64,000 nt of DNA from Mactra quadrangularis (GCA_025267735.1 CM046309.1:57294319-57358318); one strand, 5' to 3'. Shown: positions 59,101 to 63,554, numbered from the stretch's first letter. The notes: generated by a model not told the origin, from the sequence alone. A program made the numbers and translations.

Positions 59101-59794
59101 CTTTTGACATTGAGAGTATTACATTCACTGTGACCTTCACTGTATGACCTTCACTGTGTGACATTGACATAATGACCTTTATTTGGTGACCTTCACTATG
59201 ACCTTGAACATATGACCTTCACTATGACCCTGAACATATGACCTTCACTGTTTGACTTTGAAAGATGACATTCATGTTTTTGTTTACTTTTTTTAGTTTG
59301 GATTTTTTTGTGTGTAATTTATAAATACTTTGACAATGGACTACTAGGTGGTCTTGCTATGACTAAGATAATAGATTATTTTGTGTTAAGGGACTTCTCC
59401 AGAAAAGGTTAAGCTGTCTTTTCAGTTGAAATGAATATAGGCAGACTTCAGCTTGAATCAGATAAAATAATGGATAATTTATCTTTCTAATTATGAAAAC
59501 AGATATGTATCGAAATATGATGCATTGGTTCCTTTTATTAAAAATTTCTTATGTTTTGAAAATGCAATTCCTTTATAAATTTCTATAGTCTTACAAGTTG
59601 TTAGTTGACAGTCTGATATAATTCTCTTATTTTAGGTACCAGACAGTGGGAAAATGGAACCAGGTCTAGTTAGAAGTCATGTGCCAAGATTTTGTGATGA
59701 GGTTCGACGACAAAAATCAGAATATTCTAAATATTTTAAACATGTGTTCACTAATAAGACTTTCAGAATTTACAAGGTTGTCAAACAAGACTGA
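20038..59794 (+). CDS. DPY19L3: DPY19L3-like protein C-mannosyltransferase (spliced)
   Basis: The family adds mannose to tryptophan in thrombospondin-type repeats in the ER lumen, using dolichol-phosphate-mannose. The reading frame is carried by two N-terminal exons plus fifteen shared exons, all with GT...AG borders and matching phases, and gives 718 residues. Family hallmarks in order: a first membrane span (~41-62), SFRTESGLYYSYYK (86-99), RMNIYQE (131-137), DTTRVEY then IPLRE (201-213), FWQFNQF (257-263), DEHIF (372-376), STLRMKYLWTPYMC (483-496), GSMQLMAG and KLCTGR (581-595), TNHPHYED (598-605) and an ILEDSIC segment (~640). Between these are many hydrophobic spans, fitting a multi-pass GT-C fold. 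Resemblance is closest to DPY19L3 rather than L1/L2/L4 as I recall them. An alternative N-terminus starts at 28555. Introns are loaded with repeats but no exon is damaged. Confidence 0.93.
20264..20572 (+). repeat. Full tRNA-derived SINE (family A)
   Basis: The tRNA-like head has an A-box (tagctcagttggtagcacg) and a B-box (gggttcgattcc, 20317-20328). The body contains 'taccaatgattctta' and 'gacctatacaatgtgt', and the tail is a short aaac repeat. Body-only copies occur near 23105, 33900, 41618, 49985, 52240 and 61475. Confidence 0.85.
20860..21475 (+). repeat. Diverged relative of the 50796 TIR element
   Basis: The left part (gattcggaaggaatcccaag) and right part (ccttgacattgttagtgcca) resemble the element at 50796-51077. 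The ends are degraded and extra sequence is inserted in the middle. Confidence 0.4.
21497..21658 (+). CDS. DPY19L3: DPY19L3-like exon 2a (first membrane span)
   Basis: The acceptor tttctag opens the exon and AAG|gtcagt closes it, phase 0 at both ends, 54 codons. It encodes an acidic stretch (SPIEDEDQ), the first membrane span and the conserved LHENWMWFSNIK at the start of the first lumenal loop. Confidence 0.9.
23105..23330 (-). repeat. SINE family A body, reverse
   Basis: It shares 'gactgacaactgccctacat', 'aagaatcagtggtaggaggg' and the 'ttaaatgccatagca' end with the reversed body of the 20264 SINE. The tRNA-like head is absent. Confidence 0.65.
25764..25845 (+). repeat. tRNA-like SINE head (family D)
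   Basis: The segment 'catggatgagtggttaccac' and 'ttggtttgaatcaccgc' resemble an A-box and B-box. A related head is at 42417-42500, and a reversed one at about 25015-25105. It is too imperfect for a functional tRNA. Confidence 0.5.
26385..26560. mobile_element. 176-bp pogo/Tigger-like MITE
   Basis: The ends (CAGTATAACCTCTGCAGAG; CAAGAGAGGTTGTACTG) are inverted and flanked by TA on both sides. CAGT(N)AACCTC ends and a TA target are typical of pogo/Tigger elements. There is no coding capacity. Confidence 0.75.
26953..27243 (+). mobile_element. GGCGGATCC family element, copy 2
   Basis: The interior is nearly the same as 2655-2929, including 'gcttaacatagatt' and 'aaaatgtgtataatgtggtt'. C-rich runs flank the right end. 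Confidence 0.7.
27245..27385. mobile_element. Palindromic 'gatttaaatactc' MITE, copy 2
   Basis: The left (gctgatttaaatattctc) and right (gagtatttaaatcagcaagg) ends are inverted. The right outer end continues 'gtacgagcctctgacagttg'. Confidence 0.65.
27466..27868 (+). mobile_element. 'gatctaaaat' MITE family, copy at 27.5 kb
   Basis: It matches 35205-35606 along its length, with more substitutions. Confidence 0.65.
28035..28345 (+). repeat. Purine-rich GAGA/GACA microsatellite
   Basis: About 300 bases of gagagaga, gacagacagacaga and related units. Long frames on either strand here are repeat artefacts. It lies just upstream of the alternative first exon at 28555. Confidence 0.9.
28555..28791 (+). 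CDS. DPY19L3: DPY19L3-like alternative first coding exon 1b
   Basis: One exon encodes 79 residues homologous to exons 1a+2a together. It begins MTELRRRK, then a basic glycine-rich tail, the first membrane span (~43-60) and IHETNLWFSHIK, and ends in phase 0 at AAG|gtatgt. A TAA in the same frame seven bases upstream of the ATG (28546-28548) shows that the ATG is the true start. It is 79 codons long, exactly as 25+54 in the other version, and would splice to the same exon at 35091. It cannot be used together with 2a without duplicating the span, so the two are likely alternative promoters/first exons. Transcript evidence would be needed to prove use. Confidence 0.85.
29266..29725. repeat. Cluster of palindromic 'gatttaaatactc' MITE copies
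   Basis: Four left-end units (cacatac...ccctgctgatttaaatact) occur at ~90-100-bp spacing near 29282, 29382, 29468 and 29566. The last is followed by the inverted right end (caagtatttaaatcaatagg). Confidence 0.7.
29980..30210 (-). repeat. SINE family B, reverse
   Basis: It has the same layout as 50263-50536: 'cagtactgacctacccttcc', 'aggaaaattgacataattgt' and a degenerate tRNA-like head (ctaccaactgtgctatcgct) at the right. Confidence 0.7.
30217..30545 (+). repeat. Dispersed repeat 'ggctaacagtttggcg', copy 1
   Basis: About 330 bp shared with 42810-43080 and 49662-49972, including 'atatttctgccatttattgt', 'atgaaacttcatacaatg' and 'gtggtttccacattacattt'. Confidence 0.7.
32366..32690. mobile_element. 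Palindromic element with 'ggccgaggagttccg' ends
   Basis: The left end (cattcggaactcctcggcca then ttcgctgcgaata) is mirrored on the right (gcgaatggccgaggagttcc). Further in, 'aatgagtgatgttc' mirrors 'aacatcactcaatgc'. AACGTTC-rich sequence borders both sides. The copy at 6440 contains one half only. Confidence 0.75.
32774..33003. mobile_element. 230-bp element with ~35-bp near-perfect TIRs
   Basis: The left end (GGTGCTTTTCACAAAAATTC then TTACGAAAAAAATCT) is the inverse of the right end, with an extra base or two. A more diverged copy is at 40499-40730. Confidence 0.8.
33411..33628. mobile_element. 218-bp TTA-flanked TIR element (PIF/Harbinger-like)
   Basis: It begins GGCCACAACAAATTGATCAT and ends ATGATCAACTTGTTGTGGCC. 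TTA lies on both sides. A 3-bp TTA duplication is typical of PIF/Harbinger. The centre holds a GCTCGCTC repeat. A related fragment lies near 18080-18200. Confidence 0.75.
33900..34060 (-). repeat. SINE family A body, reverse
   Basis: Phrases 'ccatagcagcacattgtata' and 'ttagaatcagtggtagga' match the reversed body of the SINE at 20264. Confidence 0.6.
34780..35065 (+). repeat. SINE family B, forward
   Basis: A degenerate tRNA-like head (34780-34865) with a B-box-like 'tgttcgaatccca' is followed by the body with 'ttccggccttgtggaagggt' and 'gtgttgacacgggattaaac'. It ends about 25 bases before the exon 3 acceptor. Confidence 0.75.
35091..35181 (+). CDS. DPY19L3: DPY19L3-like exon 3 (first shared exon)
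   Basis: Acceptor atattttcag and donor CAAG|gtaaat; phase 0 in, 1 out. It encodes EVEREI followed by SFRTESGLYYSYYK, the strongest family signature, in the first lumenal loop. Confidence 0.95.
35205..35606 (+). mobile_element. 'gatctaaaat' MITE family, copy at 35.2 kb
   Basis: It begins tcaatctgattaaaacccga and ends gatatctgtttacggagatt, and is the best match to the copy at 5541. It lies in the intron just past exon 3. Confidence 0.7.
35620..36018 (+). mobile_element. 'gatctaaaat' MITE family, diverged adjacent copy
   Basis: The same order of phrases (aaaatagaaattgccaaatc, gatatctgttaacagagatt) as the neighbour at 35205 but with many substitutions, so the two inserted at different times or came from different subfamilies. 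Confidence 0.6.
36738..36916 (-). repeat. SINE family C, reverse
   Basis: The reverse strand has a tRNA-like head (ccgtggtgtaatggttagca) with B-box 'ggttcgagccct', then 'aggtcatacccta' and a tail with 'gtccgggaaacctata'. A second copy is at 63788-64000. Confidence 0.75.
37200..37375 (+). repeat. tRNA-derived SINE (family A-related)
   Basis: The head 'caactagctcagttgagg' and 'gtgggtttgatcccttc' give plausible A and B boxes, followed by a short body. A degenerate head also precedes it at 36950-37020. Confidence 0.6.
38021..38142 (+). CDS. DPY19L3: DPY19L3-like exon 4
   Basis: Acceptor atattttcag and donor AAG|gtaaac; phase 1 in, 0 out. It encodes GLYDITHDNLTEHPS, including an NLT glycosylation sequon, and RMNIYQEIILSILYK. 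Confidence 0.95.
38764..39124. mobile_element. Imperfect inverted-repeat element
   Basis: The left (tctcttcttcaaactcctcg) and right (gtggggagtttgtttcttct) ends are inverted. The phrase 'ccaaactcctcacagtgttt' recurs near 38868. Confidence 0.45.
39304..39330 (+). repeat. Tc1/mariner-like terminal sequence
   Basis: CAGTGCCCTCCAAAAGTTTG preceded by TA resembles Tc1/mariner inverted-repeat ends. I found no matching opposite end nearby, so this may be a solo remnant. Confidence 0.35.
39548..39974. mobile_element. CAGGGTTC-ended TIR element, 427 bp
   Basis: It begins CAGGGTTCATACAAGCC and ends CTGTATGAACCCTG. Inside, 'catggaaaa'-type phrases recur. The ends resemble hAT-type MITE termini. Relatives start at 25840 and 45308. 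Confidence 0.7.
40036..40160. mobile_element. Palindromic 'gatttaaatactc' MITE, diverged copy
   Basis: The left (accctgctgatttaagtac) and right (gaatatttagaacagcaggt) ends are inverted with several substitutions. Confidence 0.5.
40499..40730. mobile_element. Second copy of the 32774 TIR element
   Basis: It starts GGTGCTTTTCACAAA and ends with an inverted, diverged equivalent (cctaagaatttttataaaaa then ggtgc). Confidence 0.6.
41066..41240 (+). repeat. tRNA-derived SINE (family E)
   Basis: A head 'ggcagtagtccagtggtagg' and 'ctgggatccaatccca' mark degenerate A and B boxes, followed by a body with 'ttagtgtaaattggtac'. Confidence 0.5.
41402..41547 (+). CDS. DPY19L3: DPY19L3-like exon 5
   Basis: Acceptor tgttttcag and donor ACAG|gtaaga; phase 0 in, 2 out. 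It encodes LLEPVYFYI and two membrane spans separated by LSGSWLAG. Confidence 0.95.
41618..41896 (-). repeat. SINE family A, reverse, near full length
   Basis: The reversed body (tgtagcaacacaatgtatag, gactgacaactgccctacat, agaatctgtggtaggaggga) is followed by a recognisable reversed tRNA-like head (gactgagctagctagg at the end). It lies in the intron following exon 5. Confidence 0.75.
42417..42500 (+). repeat. tRNA-like SINE head (family D)
   Basis: The phrase 'gggcatggcccagtggttat' resembles an A-box and 'gttgattcaaatcac' a degenerate B-box. It parallels 25764-25845. Confidence 0.5.
42665..42788 (+). CDS. DPY19L3: DPY19L3-like exon 6
   Basis: Acceptor atttcag and donor GAG|gtgagt; phase 2 in, 0 out. 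It encodes RLDTTRVEYVIPLRESFSLP and a membrane span with LQIAAISYYF. Confidence 0.95.
42810..43080 (+). repeat. Dispersed repeat 'ggctaacagtttggcg', copy 2
   Basis: It shares the 'catatatttctgccatttat' to 'tttccacattacatttcttg' segment with copies at 30217 and 49662. It lies 20 bases past the exon 6 donor. Confidence 0.65.
43440..43574 (+). CDS. DPY19L3: DPY19L3-like exon 7
   Basis: Acceptor tactttcag and donor AAA|gtaagt; phase 0 both ends, 45 codons. It contains the family motif FWQFNQFVLLLQ. Confidence 0.95.
44415..44546 (+). CDS. DPY19L3: DPY19L3-like exon 8
   Basis: Acceptor atattacag and donor AGG|gtaagt; phase 0 both ends, 44 codons. It contains SLLLVCLSQ and NKMILGSLVMSF, a family match. 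Confidence 0.94.
44840..44923. mobile_element. Mini-hairpin element, copy 3
   Basis: The arms (taggctatcaagattctcga / tcgagaatcttgatagccc) are almost perfect. The left outer end carries a few extra bases relative to the other copies. No clear target duplication is visible. Confidence 0.75.
45308..45466. mobile_element. CAGGGTTC-ended TIR element, 159 bp
   Basis: It begins CAGGGTTCGTACAG and ends CGTATGAACCCTG. The interior repeats 'aatgctt'-type phrases. Confidence 0.7.
45648..46172 (-). mobile_element. GGCGGATCC family element, reverse, degraded
   Basis: The interior (tttataggaaaatatataaa) is the reverse complement of sequence inside 13876-14403. The ends retain only 'agatcctaggggg' and 'ccaggatcca'. 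It ends about 40 bases before the exon 9 acceptor. Confidence 0.6.
46212..46316 (+). CDS. DPY19L3: DPY19L3-like exon 9
   Basis: Acceptor tctattacag and donor AAG|gtaggc; phase 0 both ends, 35 codons. It encodes a lumenal or cytoplasmic turn (GDTLSPCTIPNR) and a membrane span. Confidence 0.92.
46649..48325. mobile_element. 1.68 kb element with long internal inverted arms
   Basis: The ends CAGGGGTTGCGAAA / TTTCGCAACCCCTG are inverted, with ACTTTG on both sides. Internal arms at 46833-47150 and 47576-47932 are inverted copies of each other with high identity (e.g. gagttaatctcccagcgtgt). The central 425 bp is unique. The subterminal zones carry CCGGAC-type motifs. hAT-like ends are suggested, but the clean direct repeat is 6 rather than 8 bp. 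Short frames on the - strand run through the arms and have no support. Confidence 0.8.
48834..48907 (+). CDS. DPY19L3: DPY19L3-like exon 10
   Basis: Acceptor attgatag and donor CCTCG|gtaag; phase 0 in, 2 out. It encodes ALLNLEADEHIFKFLLNKFG, matching the family's DEHIF segment. Confidence 0.93.
49100..49410 (+). repeat. Dispersed repeat 'cacagatttca...acaattacagaca', copy 2
   Basis: Same repeat as 10560-10940; it ends about 48 bases before the exon 11 acceptor. Confidence 0.65.
49458..49616 (+). CDS. DPY19L3: DPY19L3-like exon 11
   Basis: Acceptor tcttttcag and donor TGGAG|gtaagt; phase 2 in, 2 out. It encodes RDFDSRLYLCIEAFGFL and a membrane span. Confidence 0.95.
49662..49972 (+). repeat. 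Dispersed repeat 'ggctaacagtttggcg', copy 3
   Basis: Same repeat as 30217-30545; it starts 46 bases after the exon 11 donor. Confidence 0.65.
49985..50205 (-). repeat. SINE family A body, reverse
   Basis: Phrases 'gactgacaactgccctacat' and 'ggaatcaatggtaggaagga' match the reversed body of the 20264 SINE. Confidence 0.65.
50263..50536 (-). repeat. SINE family B, reverse, well preserved
   Basis: The reverse strand reads a tRNA-like head with A-box (tagcgcagttggtagtgcg) and B-box (gggttcgatttcc), then a body with 'ttccggccttgtggaagggt' and a tail ending 'gtgttggcacagcg'. It is the best preserved family B copy. Confidence 0.85.
50796..51077. mobile_element. CAGGGTTCGAC-ended TIR element, 282 bp
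   Basis: It begins CAGGGTTCGACGCTTAAT and ends GTTAGTGTTGAACCCTG. It ends about 50 bases before the exon 12 acceptor. Confidence 0.7.
51131..51219 (+). CDS. DPY19L3: DPY19L3-like exon 12
   Basis: Acceptor aatattacag and donor ACAG|gtaata; phase 2 in, 1 out. It encodes a hydrophilic, histidine-containing loop, the least conserved part of the family. Confidence 0.88.
51780..51851. mobile_element. Mini-hairpin element, copy 4
   Basis: It begins CATTCTCGTTCCCAGAG and ends TTGGGGTACGAGAATGA. Flanks TGATAATG and TGACAATG are an 8-bp duplication with one change. Confidence 0.75.
52018..52229 (+). CDS. DPY19L3: DPY19L3-like exon 13
   Basis: Acceptor tatttcag and donor ATA|gtaagt; phase 1 in, 0 out, ending codon 542. 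It contains the family signature STLRMKYLWTPYMC and the last membrane span. Confidence 0.96.
52240..52430 (+). repeat. SINE family A body, forward
   Basis: It shares 'taccactgattctaaatcat', 'agctaaatccagaactttag' and 'aaacctatacaatgtgttg' with the SINE at 20264. It begins about 10 bases past the exon 13 donor. Confidence 0.7.
52499..52605 (+). repeat. SINE family A tRNA-like head
   Basis: A-box (tagctcagtttatagcacg) and B-box (gggtttgattccc), followed by 'ggggcatactttcgtgga' as in the 20264 copy. The body does not follow. Confidence 0.7.
52768..52850 (+). CDS. DPY19L3: DPY19L3-like exon 14
   Basis: Acceptor gtatttcag and donor TCAA|gtaggt; phase 0 in, 2 out. It encodes ELEDLKEFWDPDTVELMEWI, the start of the lumenal C-terminal domain. 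Confidence 0.96.
53634..55722 (+). repeat. Recurring AACATACGTTAC phrase, non-tandem
   Basis: Exact AACATACGTTAC occurs near 53637, 54170, 54553, 55341 and 55710. Variants (aacatacgtgat, gaaacatacataacc, gaaacatacatgacc) occur near 54154, 53812 and 54000. The phrase is mostly preceded by 'gta' or 'gaa'. Spacing is irregular and the sequence between copies looks unrelated. Confidence 0.7.
56346..57410 (+). repeat. ~180-bp tandem repeat, about six copies
   Basis: Unit starts resembling 'ttcaaagtcccataactctg' recur near 56354, 56530, 56712, 56893, 57071 and 57242, giving 173-182-bp steps. Each unit also holds 'aaaatgagaatg' and 'gagcaatgtcatatactggc'. Reading frames across it (56067-56414, 57072-57293) come from the repeat. 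Confidence 0.85.
57900..58032 (+). CDS. DPY19L3: DPY19L3-like exon 15
   Basis: Acceptor ttatttcag and donor GAG|gtgagt; phase 2 in, 0 out. It encodes SNTP, FSGSMQLMAGIKLCTGR and TNHPHYED, the most conserved block of the C-terminal domain. Confidence 0.97.
58783..58938 (+). CDS. DPY19L3: DPY19L3-like exon 16
   Basis: Acceptor ataatttcag and donor GTG|gtaaga; phase 0 both ends, 52 codons. It encodes LYQYYGKREPEDVYNLL, DYIILEDSIC and GGCRLPDLIDV. Confidence 0.96.
58968..59275 (+). repeat. TGACCTTCACTGTG minisatellite
   Basis: Short, imperfect units such as 'tatgaccttcactgtgtgac' and 'attgacataatgacctt' repeat for ~300 bp just past the exon 16 donor. Confidence 0.8.
59636..59794 (+). CDS. DPY19L3: DPY19L3-like exon 17 (terminal)
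   Basis: Acceptor ttattttag, phase 0, 52 codons and TGA. It encodes RFCDEVRR, then FKHVFTNKTFRIYKV, matching the family's C-terminal FxNKTFxxYK pattern. Confidence 0.96.
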   Translation, partial: VPDSGKMEPGLVRSHVPRFCDEVRRQKSEYSKYFKHVFTNKTFRIYKVVKQD

Positions 59795-59854
59795 TAGTGT
59801 GTAGTGTAAATATTAGGGCTGCAACAAGTCACTAGAAATTCAATTGGAAGCAAT

Positions 59855-60275
59855 TGAATTTTTTCTTTCGATTCAATTTTTTCTTGCCATTCAATTTTTT
59901 TTCTATTGATTCATTTTTGGTCATTTTTGCCATTTATATTTTTTCTATCGATTCATTTTTTCGGTTATGTTTTTGCCATTCAATTTTTTCTTTTGATTCA
60001 ATTATTTTCTTACCATTCAATTTTTTCTTTGATTCAATTTTTTTCTTACCATTCATTTTTTTCTTTTGATTCGATCTTTTTTTTGCTATCAAGTTTTTTT
60101 CTATGGATTCATGTTTTATTGCCGCTCAATTTATTTCTTTGGTTCAACATTTTTTCTTGCTATTTTTGTATTTCTATTGATTGATCATTCAATTTTATTC
60201 TGGCTGTTCAATTTTTTCTATCAATTCAATTTTCGTCTTGTCATTTGTTTTTTATTCAATTTTTTCTTGCTATCA
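59855..60275 (+). repeat. 'attcaattttttctt' minisatellite
   Basis: Units of ~15-25 bp resembling gattcaattttttcttgcca repeat for ~420 bp with drift. Phenylalanine-rich frames across it are artefacts. Confidence 0.85.
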
Positions 60276-60465
60276 AATTTTTATCTGATCAGATTTATTC
60301 CAAATTGTGTCAAATTATTCATTTGAACTTAAAATGGTAATTACTATTGATAAAACAAAATAGTTACCGAAACTTAAAACATTTTTTTAGAAGATCAATA
60401 GTGTAAATTAATTTTCAGTCTGACTTTTTTCAGTTTATTATTGTAATTAAATGTATAACACAGGG

Positions 60466-60720
60466 GTGGATCCAGGATTATTTTCTAGGGGGATCCAAAC
60501 TTTTTTTAGGGGGGATCCGAATTTTCGAACCACTTTATACACATTTTGCATTTATGCAACATACTAATAATAAAAACTGCATAACTATTAAATCTATGTT
60601 AGGCACCGAGAAAAATTGCTTCATGTTCCTTAAAAATGACTTACAGTCAAGAAATACACTATTAATTAGACAGGTACATTTTGAAAATTCCTGGGGGGTC
60701 TGGACCTATGTAACACCGTC
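60466..60720 (-). mobile_element. GGCGGATCC family element, reverse, nested
   Basis: 'gtggatccaggattattttc' at the left and the interior (aatctatgttaggcaccgag) are the reverse complement of 2655-2929. The right end is degraded. It sits inside 59816-60977. Confidence 0.65.
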
Positions 60721-60772
60721 TATCTCAGATAGAGACTAGTTGAATGTGACTAGAAAAAATACTTGAAATCCC

Positions 60773-60795
60773 AATAAAAACAGAAATGTAATAAA
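60773..60795 (+). terminator. Possible poly(A) signals of the DPY19L3-like gene
   Basis: AATAAA at 60773-60778 and 60790-60795, about 1 kb past the stop. A further AATAAA lies at 60569 inside the nested element. None is closer, so a long 3' untranslated region derived from the mobile element is implied. Confidence 0.35.
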
Positions 60796-61357
60796 GTGAA
60801 ACATGGTCTCACTATCATCATACATTGTTGATTTAGTTCACTTCATCTTCTATATTTATAATTCAAACATTCACTTTCTAAGGCAAAAATCAAATCGAAT
60901 TAGAAATTATTGGTCCTGAATCGAATGGGCATCCCTCCCAGTCAATTAATAATGAATTAAATCAAGTTGTTGCAGCCTTAGTATAATCATGTTCAGTTGA
61001 AGACAATTGTCATAATCTGACAATAATAATACTGGGCATCTGTGCCTGAAGAAAATTTGAATAATGTCTGATGTCATTCTATGAAAAACTGTTTCATTTA
61101 CCTATAAGACAGGTCGCCAGAATATGACTTATAAATGCTGAAATGTGACGTAAGTAAACGCTGAAATGTGACGTAAGTAAACATTACTTTACACTCTTCA
61201 AAATGATATTATTTTTCTGCGACATTGAACTTTAGTAAGGAATATAACTGTAACAAGGTGGTCGTGTAAAGACTATACATTCTATGGTGGACATGAAAAT
61301 AATAATAAATAACATAGTTATTATAAATACTGAGAAATTGTTTTTTGTTTTTTTCTA

Positions 61358-61363
61358 TTTATT
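61358..61363 (-). terminator. Possible poly(A) signal of the SLC6-like gene
   Basis: AATAAA on the - strand about 410 bases past the TAA. It lies just downstream of a SINE body in transcript order. Confidence 0.3.
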
Positions 61364-61474
61364 TTCATATGGATCATTGAGGTCATCCAAACCAAAATAT
61401 AATGCCAACTGCTCTATGATTGTTTTAAGTGTACAAATCTATATAACTGATGAATTTCAATCTTCACTTTTTAT

Positions 61475-61670
61475 GGTCATTCTTCTTCCTACCACTGATT
61501 CTAAATCATGTGGGGCAGATGTCACTGACTGAAGTTTGCCCCTAGTAACTGGTGAACAGATAAATCCAGTGACTTAGACTTTCTTTGAATGGTGTGTAGA
61601 TTTCCTGACCGCTAAGATACTAATATAATCTATACAGTATGTTCATACATTAAACACAACCAAAAAATTT
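61475..61670 (+). repeat. SINE family A body, forward
   Basis: It shares 'taccactgattctaaatcat', 'gataaatccagtgacttaga' and 'tctatacagtatgtt' with the other copies. There is no head. Confidence 0.65.
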
Positions 61671-61769
61671 GAGTTATTATATTGGTGATAATGTGTTTAC
61701 AAATGATCTATTTACAAATATTTTTCGATTTCTGTTGAATATAATGAGTTCAATATTAACATTGAATGT

Positions 61770-61922
61770 TTAATATGGATTCTGTTTTGAGCCAAATGTG
61801 TTTAATTTAAATCTTCTCCAGAAAGTATCTGGATATTGATAAGGTTTTTTGAAGTACGTCTCACAAACTTTCTTGTTATTTGGCATCCATTCATTACTTG
61901 GTGTCAAACTGGATTTAAATCT
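61770..61922 (-). CDS. SLC6-like terminal exon
   Basis: Acceptor tttttatttcag then AGATTTAAATCC. 50 codons and TAA. It encodes the cytoplasmic tail, with TPSNEWMP and a cluster of lysine, arginine and tyrosine. Confidence 0.85.
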   Translation of the reverse strand, partial: RFKSSLTPSNEWMPNNKKVCETYFKKPYQYPDTFWRRFKLNTFGSKQNPY

Positions 61923-63554
61923 CTGAAATAAAAAGATAATTTATCAGTATCTAGTTACTAATAGATATTACAGTTTAATCTTAATTATCTGAGTTCTAAG
62001 TCATCTGGTCATCATGTCTTAAACGAAAATAATGATCCCTCAGTCCAGAAGGTATTGGTGAAGCTATAATTTGTTCGAATCAGTTTTCCTTATTTTTTGG
62101 TGCGATAAAACTTTTTTGTGTGATGTGCCATTAAATCCAAACAAACAAACTTAATGAAGAAATTTATCCAAAATGTATGCTCTGAATATCATATTTCATT
62201 CGTGCCAACATTTTTTTTCTTTAGAAAGCAAAATCAGTTGAAATAAGATTTAAAATGTAGCAACATGTTATCTGAAAATTTGATCTTTAGCTCAACCGTA
62301 ACAAGTTCTTGTAACAAAGGGTTTCTTTTTTGGGGTTTGCTTCATTGTTCTCAGTATGGATAAATAAGAATAAAGAGTCTTACTCAATGATACAATGAGG
62401 TGGATTTTGGATATGAGTGGAACCAAGAAGGATTTTGGCATCAAATCATAAACAATTCAATGGCGTAACTAGTTGGTCACCCCACTCTAAATTTCTGTTG
62501 ACATGGATTGTAAATATGTCAAAAGTAAAAAATATTCAAATACTTGAAGGAACAATATCTTACCTTCCACATTGATCCATCCTGTTGTATCATAACTTTA
62601 GTGGCAATAACAAATATAGCTAGTACTGGTATCATACCAACAAATATTCCCAGACCTATAGCTGTGTCATCATATATATAACCATCACCGTAATCTGGTG
62701 ATGAAAATCTGGCTAACATTACTATAAAAGCAACCTGGAAAAATATTGTCGGAAGTTCTTTTACAAAATACTAGTTTTCATATTCTTTATTTTCTTTAAA
62801 TAACCTGTCTGTGTTTGTTATCAATTGTGTTATGAAAACGAATTATTAATATTTTACCGCCAAAAATAGTTTTTGGGGGCCATTAAGAGTCGGCTTGTCG
62901 ATCGGTTGGTCTGTAGCACTTATTTTACCGATTTGACCAGATATCAGACAGACATGAACATTTTGGTTACTGTCGATAACTTTTTGCCTAATTATGGCCC
63001 TTTGATGAAAAGTCATGTCCGCTCATTTTCTCACAACTCCGTTGTGGGGTATTTCATCACATACAATCGTCCATCTAGTTTGAGGTAAACTGACCAGTAG
63101 GTTGTGAGACTTGTAACATAAAATCACTAAATCGTACTAAGTTCACTGTTACTTATGTCATAGGTTTTTTATATTCAATTTCTATTTTTTAAAGCTGTCA
63201 GTTTATTAGCGTTAAATTTGTCATTGTTACATCAATTTAACAGTCTAAATCTCTACTGATAATGCCAAAGGGGCACAACTCGGTGTGGATTATTCTATAT
63301 AGAGTTGTTTCCTGTAGACAGCCAAACTTTCTGGTGATAATGTGAATACTTACTGTTACAAATATTGGTATAACAATAGACCACATGATACGTAATACAA
63401 TAGATACATCTCTACCAGTCATAATGTATATATCTCTAGCAAATCTGTCTGTACCATAAATCCAGCACAAAGCAACACATTCCAACAATGATCCTATCAA
63501 TAAAGCAAAAGCTGAAAAGTACCAATCTGCCAATTGGAACATGTAAACACCACC
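61770..63554 (-). CDS. SLC6-type sodium-dependent transporter, C-terminal part
   Basis: Three phase-0 exons (67, 57 and 50 codons, then TAA) give the last 174 residues; the gene continues past the right edge. The family moves amino acids or amine transmitters across the plasma membrane with Na+ and Cl-. The first exon starts GGVYMFQLADWY and includes LLECVALCWIYGTDRF, the TM9-10 region and intracellular loop typical of SLC6 (WxYGxxRF). The second has a hydrophobic span (AIGLGIFVGMIPVLAIFVIA, TM12-like). The last has TPSNEW, an equivalent of the TPxxEWGP tail motif with M-P in place of G-P, and a basic end. Resemblance to glycine/GABA carriers is general; the substrate cannot be told from this portion. 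It is convergent with the DPY19L3-like gene. Confidence 0.88.
62564..62734 (-). CDS. SLC6-like penultimate exon
   Basis: Acceptor tttttccag and donor AAG|gtaaga; phase 0 both ends, 57 codons. It covers an extracellular loop rich in Y, D and G (SSPDYGDGYIYDD) and the final membrane span. Confidence 0.9.
63354..63554 (-). CDS. SLC6-like exon with TM9-10 region
   Basis: Acceptor gtttttcag and donor ACA|gtaagt; phase 0 both ends, 67 codons. Key residues are ADWY, LECVALCWIYG and DRFARDI. Confidence 0.92.

Larger units (their letters stand above)
59816..60977. mobile_element. TTA-flanked TIR element (PIF/Harbinger-like) in the 3' region
   Basis: It begins GGGCTGCAACAAGT and ends ACTTGATTTAATTC in reverse (ttgttgcagcc at the right edge). 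TTA lies on both sides (59813-59815 and 60978-60980). It starts 22 bases after the DPY19L3-like stop codon, so it probably forms the 3' untranslated region. It contains a 'attcaattttttctt' minisatellite and a nested GGATCC-family fragment. Confidence 0.7.

Noticed and set aside
59854..60326. Overlapping phenylalanine-rich frames
   Set aside because: They come from the 'attcaattttttctt' minisatellite in a mobile element.
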